In this document: positions 6,038 through 9,866 of the stretch, piece by piece | Layout of the letters: each line of letters begins with the position of its first letter | Position numbering within the stretch: position 1 is the stretch's first letter | DNA from: Klebsiella pneumoniae | Lineage (GTDB): Bacteria; Pseudomonadota; Gammaproteobacteria; Pseudomonadales; Azotimanducaceae | Direction of reading: 5' to 3' | DNA length: 9,866 nucleotides | Assembly: GCA_945878745.1 (NCBI GenBank) | Contig: CAMDVY010000077.1 | Coordinates: 1 to 9,866, forward strand | Made by a program: the position numbers and the translations under genes | The notes under the pieces: generated by a model | What the model saw: the letters and a program-made list of their open reading frames with translations, nothing else | Told to the model about the DNA's origin: nothing | Databases searched by the model: none

Positions 6038-7090
6038 TCAGTCGTTGCTCAGTGCGCCGCGGCCCATGATCCAGGGCAAGTCGAGAAATGAACGAATTCC
6101 AGGCAACGCCTCGACCACCAGAGGAATGGCATTGACGGCATGCATCGCGGTCGCTTCCAGTCCGTCCGTCACATAGTCGGCGTCAAACTCGAGGTGCATC
6201 CCGGGGTTACCCTTGATCGTCACAGAGTGTTTGCCCGTGGCCCAGTGAGGAGCGACGGTCGAGTGCATTCGCCACACCGTTTCGTGCACAAGACGGACCT
6301 TCTCGCCAATGATGCCCGACCACGTCCAGTGCTGCCCGGCCACGGTACCTGTTTTGACGATTCCCGATGCAGTCTTGAGATCCTGCTCCGCCAGAGCTGT
6401 TTCCAGGCTGGTCTCAAGCCTGTCAAGCGACGCACCCAGCCCATCGGCGACCATATGCAGACTTTCGTTGAACAAACTGTTCAGCCACCCCATCCGGCGA
6501 GTATTCGCCTGCGCAAACTTGTCAGGTGTCGAGCCGAAGCCCATGGACTCGAACATGATCTCCGGAGAGGGATAGTGCTCAAAATTCGAAATTTCCAGAA
6601 CATGGATATGATCGATCCGCCTGGCAAGGGCACTCATCACCAATGGAATTAGGTCGCCCATCCAACCTGGATTAAGGCCCGTCGAGTGAAAACTGCTGCT
6701 GCCACGCTTGCATGCATTGTTCAGACGCTCAACAACTTCGGGACCATGCGCTTTCGGGTACATGTATCCAACCACAGTGATGACGTTTTTTCCCGCCGAC
6801 AACAGCCGGCAAATATCATCGAGATCCTTGTCCGCATGCTCGGAATAGACCATTGACGGCAAAGGCGCGTGTACCACCACATCGGCATCGGAGCGCAGGA
6901 TCAACTCGATGTCACTGGTTGCGGCTATACCGGTGGCAGCGACACCCAGGATTTCACCAACGTCCCGACCGACCTTGTCCGGGTTGGTAACATGCATGCC
7001 CACGAGGTCAAGGTCCGGACGTGTGATGGCTGCACGCGCGACATGTCGCCCTACTGTGCCACTCGCCCACTGAAAGACCCGATAGCTCAT
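6038..7090 (-). CDS. 2,4-diaminopentanoate dehydrogenase/DapB-like NAD(P)-dependent oxidoreductase
   Basis: This is a 350-residue cytosolic oxidoreductase with an N-terminal Rossmann fold like that of dihydrodipicolinate reductase and a C-terminal domain like that of 2,4-diaminopentanoate dehydrogenase (the NAD(P)H-dependent amine dehydrogenase-like group). The dinucleotide loop is FQWASGTVGRHVARA at 6-20, with ASGTVG in place of the textbook GxGxxG; close relatives often have ATGNVG. The motif NPDKVGRDVGEILG follows at 36-49, then DADVVVHAP (68-76) and GKNVITVVGY (100-109). The family stretch FHSTGLNPGWMGDLIPL is at 134-150 and YPSPEIMFESMGFG at 173-186. The ATG at 7090 overlaps the hyuA TGA as ATGA and has AAGGGAG 10 bases upstream. 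Placement between hyuA and hyuB suggests that it acts on the substrate or product of HyuAB. It is not expected to be a lysine-pathway DapB, as it is longer than that enzyme and lacks its context. Substrate and direction of reaction are unknown. Confidence 0.85.
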   Translation of the reverse strand: MSYRVFQWASGTVGRHVARAAITRPDLDLVGMHVTNPDKVGRDVGEILGVAATGIAATSDIELILRSDADVVVHAPLPSMVYSEHADKDLDDICRLLSAGKNVITVVGYMYPKAHGPEVVERLNNACKRGSSSFHSTGLNPGWMGDLIPLVMSALARRIDHIHVLEISNFEHYPSPEIMFESMGFGSTPDKFAQANTRRMGWLNSLFNESLHMVADGLGASLDRLETSLETALAEQDLKTASGIVKTGTVAGQHWTWSGIIGEKVRLVHETVWRMHSTVAPHWATGKHSVTIKGNPGMHLEFDADYVTDGLEATAMHAVNAIPLVVEALPGIRSFLDLPWIMGRGALSND

Positions 7091-9156
7091 TGTCTCTGCA
7101 CTCCCTTTCGTTGAATAACCAATTGACCGAACTCATCGACTCGCAAATCGAAGCCGCCTGGAACTACTGTCGTTGTCTGATCTTCGAAGACCAGCAGTGG
7201 ACCGCTCGCACTACCCTGTATTCCCAGCCCTTCCCGTCGCTTACGACACACGGGTTCGACGCGAGTACCGTCAAACCATTGCGCGGTACTCGACTCTGGC
7301 TCGGCTTGCACGGAGCTCAGTCGAGGAATATCTGGTGCAGCCGTCGACAATCCCAAAGTCCAGCTGAGTATTTCGATTCTCTGGCCAGGAATGGTTCGAT
7401 CATAGAATTCGCGGTACTTCGTCTCAAAGGCCAGCGCCAGCATGGCCGCATTGCACCCTCCGGCTGGCACATTGACGGCAATCTCAAAGCCTTGCCCGAC
7501 ATAACGCATGTAGGCGCGACAGCTTTCCTTCAGTGAGTCCAAACCTGCGATGGGCAAAACAACCTCCATCGCTTCTGAACGCATCGAAAGCAGCAATTGC
7601 ACGATCTCGCTTTCGTCCAGCGTGTCCAGAAATCCATGTCGACTGCGAACGACTTCAAACGATATCGGCGCGAGGAGAAATCCAACCGCAGAACCGACCC
7701 CCGCAAATCTCGGTATCACAACTCGACTCATACCTAATTTGATCGCCAGGCTGACCGCATGTATCGGTGCTGCACCACCAAAGGCAATCATCGTACGCTC
7801 CACCAATGATCTGCCGCTTTCGCTGGCATGACTGCGTGCCGCGGCGGCCATGTTTTCGTCGACCGTTTCGCTGATACCCCAGGCCGCCGACAAGACATCC
7901 AGACGCAATGGCGTCGCAACGTCTCGATCAATCGCCGCTCTTGCCGCGTCCACATCGATCACGACGCTGCCATCGGCAAATCGCTCTGATGGTAACTTCC
8001 CGAGCACCAGATCGGCATCGGTAACCGTCGGCGCACTGCCACCTCTTCCATAAGCGACCGGGCCTGGCTCCGAGCCTGCACTGTCCGGCCCGGTGTGTAT
8101 GCGCTGCAGCCGGTCCACCCGGGCGATCGATCCTCCTCCAGCACCGATCTCGACCAGCTCTATGACAGGAATACGCACCGGCAGGCCGCTGCCCTTGCGG
8201 TACCGATATGCTCGAGCCACTTCGAACGCCCTCGACCATAACGGCTCAAAGTCATCGATGAGGGTCAACTTGGCCGTGGTCCCGCCCATGTCGAATGCAA
8301 GTACCCGACGCCAATCAGAACGGCGAGCGAGCGCCACTGCCAGCATTGCGCCACCAGCTGGTCCGGACTCAACCAGCCGTATTGGAAATTCCTTTGCGGT
8401 AGCGAGCGATGTCAAACCGCCTCCAGATGTCATCAGCAGTACCGGACAGGACATACCAACACTACGAAACTGCGCTGCAAGGCTGGTCAGGTAACCGCCG
8501 ATCAGCGGTTTCACGTAGGCATTTGCACAGGTAGTCGAGAGTCGCTCGTACTCACGGATTTCAGGACAGACACTGCTGGACAATGACACCGCCAGGTGTG
8601 GTGCCCGTCGAAACAGCGCGTCGCCAACCTCGCGTTCATGCTCGGGATTGACGTACGCATGCAGAAAACCCACTGCAACACTCTCGACGCCGCTGGCCAG
8701 AATCGCCTCCACGGTAGCTTCCACGTCTTCTTGCCGGAGCGGACGAAGCACCTGACCATTGGCGCCGAGTCTTTCATCAACGGTGAAACGAAGTGCCTGT
8801 GGAACCAGCACCGGCGGGCGCTGCATGAAGATGTCGTACTGGTCAAATCGATTCTCGAGTCCGATCTCCAGTGCGTCCCGGTGTCCCGCAGTGGTTATCA
8901 GTGCAGTACGAGCGCCACGTCGTTCAATCAGGGCATTCGTGGCAAGCGTGGTGCCGTGCAATACCAGACCGACGTCCTGCGCACCAACAGCTGCTTCTTC
9001 GAGCAGCGTGTGCAGCCCTGTCATGACACCCGACGCAGGATCGCTGTGGGTAGTGAGCACTTTCGTGGTAAACCAGTTCAATGGTGTCACCAGAACCAGG
9101 TCGGTGAATGTGCCACCGATGTCGATCGCCAACCGAATCTCGGGAAGTGACGCCAT
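7087..9156 (-). CDS. hyuA: Hydantoinase A/oxoprolinase family ATPase subunit (HyuA)
   Basis: HyuA is the ATP-binding subunit of the hydantoinase/oxoprolinase family, with an ASKHA (actin-like) nucleotide fold. From the ATG at 9156 the protein is 689 residues, the usual length. Visible motifs are the first phosphate loop DIGGTFTD (12-19), HGTTLATNALIERRG (67-81), VLLMTSGGG in the middle, ESGPAGG (263-269), the second phosphate loop FDMGGTTAK (288-296), EIGAGGGSIARVD (336-348) and GPDSAGSEPGPVAYGRGG (356-373). The MGGTTAK variant is one of the normal forms in the family. A longer frame opens at a TTG at 9240, but that would overlap the MFS gene by 79 bases and add an unconserved proline-rich leader. 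The ATG at 9156 lies 5 bases after the MFS stop and directly before LPEIRLAIDIGGT, where the family begins. The stop overlaps the oxidoreductase start as ATGA. Probably forms a complex with HyuB; the substrate is unknown. Confidence 0.9.
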   Translation of the reverse strand: MASLPEIRLAIDIGGTFTDLVLVTPLNWFTTKVLTTHSDPASGVMTGLHTLLEEAAVGAQDVGLVLHGTTLATNALIERRGARTALITTAGHRDALEIGLENRFDQYDIFMQRPPVLVPQALRFTVDERLGANGQVLRPLRQEDVEATVEAILASGVESVAVGFLHAYVNPEHEREVGDALFRRAPHLAVSLSSSVCPEIREYERLSTTCANAYVKPLIGGYLTSLAAQFRSVGMSCPVLLMTSGGGLTSLATAKEFPIRLVESGPAGGAMLAVALARRSDWRRVLAFDMGGTTAKLTLIDDFEPLWSRAFEVARAYRYRKGSGLPVRIPVIELVEIGAGGGSIARVDRLQRIHTGPDSAGSEPGPVAYGRGGSAPTVTDADLVLGKLPSERFADGSVVIDVDAARAAIDRDVATPLRLDVLSAAWGISETVDENMAAAARSHASESGRSLVERTMIAFGGAAPIHAVSLAIKLGMSRVVIPRFAGVGSAVGFLLAPISFEVVRSRHGFLDTLDESEIVQLLLSMRSEAMEVVLPIAGLDSLKESCRAYMRYVGQGFEIAVNVPAGGCNAAMLALAFETKYREFYDRTIPGQRIEILSWTLGLSTAAPDIPRLSSVQAEPESSTAQWFDGTRVEPVCRKRREGLGIQGSASGPLLVFEDQTTTVVPGGFDLRVDEFGQLVIQRKGVQRQ
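7101..7107 (-). promoter_or_regulatory. Ribosome binding site of the DapB-like oxidoreductase gene, inside hyuA
   Basis: AAGGGAG on the minus strand lies 10 bases before the ATG at 7090-7088, within the last codons of hyuA. Together with the ATGA overlap it shows that the oxidoreductase has its own initiation signal as well as coupling to hyuA. Confidence 0.6.
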
Positions 9157-9161
9157 CCGAG

Positions 9162-9866
9162 CTAAACCTGGTTCGGGGCCGGATGTGGGGTCGGAGGTGA
9201 GGCATCGTGCGGGCGAAGTTGCCACAACGGTCCGAACCAACCCACCACGGCCATGAAGACCGCCATCGTCCCACTCACCATCATCAGCGCATGCTGCGCC
9301 CCGAATTCGCTGACCAGGAAACCATTGAGCAGCGCACCGAGAGGACCTGCGCCCATAAAGGTAAACCCGTAAAACGACATGATTCGGCCACGCTGATCCG
9401 GTGGCGCCAGTTCCTGCACAATCGTTCTGGCCATGGTCATGGCAAACCCACCCGCCACTCCCCAGAAAAACATGACGACCATGAAGGCCCCTAACGAGCT
9501 GACCAGGCCACCCGTGAGCAGAATCAGCGCGCCAATGCCCTGGGACAGCAACAACATCCGACCGGGCCGCTGAACATCGCCCCTACGCAGCAACACGGCG
9601 ATGGTTGACGAAAGCCCAAGCGCGTTCGCCGCATTGACGAGGCTCAGATCAGCCGCCGATCCGTCAAACACTTCCCGAACCAGCAATGGCGAGGTGACGA
9701 TGAATGACCCCATGAAAAACAGGCCCATTGCAATGTTCTGAAAACACACCATGCGTATGGCTGGCGAGCGAAGCACGCTGCGCGCGCCTTCGACAATGGC
9801 TGCACTGATGTCAAGATGAGGCGTGCTGCGGACGACTTTGGGCACTTCAATGCGTCGCAGGGCAAT
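9162..9866 (-). CDS. Major facilitator superfamily transporter, C-terminal half (5' end outside the window)
   Basis: The frame runs open to the right edge (IALRRIEVPKVV...), so this is the C-terminal 234 residues of a longer gene. A GTG at 9845 looks like a start but reads as an internal valine. The visible part begins in the central cytoplasmic loop and holds about six hydrophobic segments: around IRMVCFQNIAMGLFFMGSFIV, NAANALGLSSTIAVLL, LLLSQGIGALILLTGGLV, FMVVMFFWGVAGGFAM, YGFTFMGAGPLGALLNGFLV and MMVSGTMAVFMAVVGW. The loop PPDQRGRIMSFYGF before the fifth is typical of the MFS_3 group, to which the enterobactin exporter EntS belongs, so a drug/metabolite exporter type is the best family guess. 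The hydrophilic tail is rich in proline (PPTPHPAP). Its TAG stop is 5 bases before the hyuA start, so it is in the hyu operon and may move the pathway's substrate or product. Direction of transport is not readable from sequence. Confidence 0.85.
   Translation of the reverse strand: MALRRIEVPKVVRSTPHLDISAAIVEGARSVLRSPAIRMVCFQNIAMGLFFMGSFIVTSPLLVREVFDGSAADLSLVNAANALGLSSTIAVLLRRGDVQRPGRMLLLSQGIGALILLTGGLVSSLGAFMVVMFFWGVAGGFAMTMARTIVQELAPPDQRGRIMSFYGFTFMGAGPLGALLNGFLVSEFGAQHALMMVSGTMAVFMAVVGWFGPLWQLRPHDASPPTPHPAPNQV

Noticed and set aside
6140..6652. 170-codon open frame antisense to the DapB-like gene
   Set aside because: Basic, low-complexity composition typical of shadow frames, with the opposite strand clearly coding.
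8596..9150. 184-codon open frame antisense to hyuA
   Set aside because: No recognisable fold, and it is fully within the conserved N-terminal part of hyuA.
9157..9240. Longer HyuA starting at a TTG at 9240
   Set aside because: It would overlap the MFS gene by 79 bases and add a leader unlike the family, which begins just before the DIGGTFTD motif.
9843..9845. GTG as the start of a short complete membrane protein
   Set aside because: The frame is open upstream to the window edge, and the protein begins in the middle of an MFS fold, so the GTG is an internal valine.
1..9866. Gene cluster as one single pathway (amine dehydrogenase plus hyu operon)
   Set aside because: The two operons are on the same strand but separated by the opposite-strand receptor gene and a REPIN. 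Nothing in the sequence ties their substrates together.

Overview
The window looks like chromosomal DNA of a Gram-negative proteobacterium, probably an uncultured or poorly studied gammaproteobacterium. The evidence is two periplasmic dehydrogenase subunits with export signals, a TonB-dependent outer-membrane receptor of the type common in marine gammaproteobacteria and sphingomonads, and a GTAG-headed REP doublet of the kind spread by RAYT transposases. Base composition is moderately GC-rich and even. I see no tRNA, rRNA, CRISPR array, insertion sequence or phage gene.

Region 1 (1-1861, minus strand) is an amine-oxidation operon read toward the left edge. It holds the heavy chain of an aromatic amine dehydrogenase (aauB-like), the tryptophan tryptophylquinone (TTQ) light chain (aauA-like), and the first 35 codons of a further exported protein. 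The genes are translationally coupled. The maturation genes mauE/aauE and mauD/aauD, which lie between the two subunit genes in the clusters I know, are absent here.

Region 2 (1862-2155) is a short divergent intergenic region with a 12-bp tandem duplication and possibly a decayed coding remnant. Region 3 (2156-4366, plus strand) is one TonB-dependent receptor gene, divergent from the amine dehydrogenase operon.

Region 4 (4367-4482) separates two convergent transcription units. It holds a perfect 27-bp inverted repeat, itself made of two inverted REP units (a REPIN).

Region 5 (4483-9866, minus strand) is a compact operon running from the right edge: an MFS transporter (C-terminal half visible), hyuA (hydantoinase A/oxoprolinase-type ATPase subunit), a 2,4-diaminopentanoate dehydrogenase/DapB-like NAD(P) oxidoreductase, and hyuB. 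Junctions are 5 bp, a 4-bp ATGA overlap and 1 bp, so these four products are probably made together. A plausible reading is import or export of a small lactam, amide or amino-acid-like compound, an ATP-dependent HyuAB reaction, and an NAD(P)-linked reduction or oxidation. No described pathway with this arrangement comes to mind, and the substrate cannot be read from the sequence. This operon and the amine dehydrogenase operon with its split-gene anomaly are the two parts most worth pursuing.
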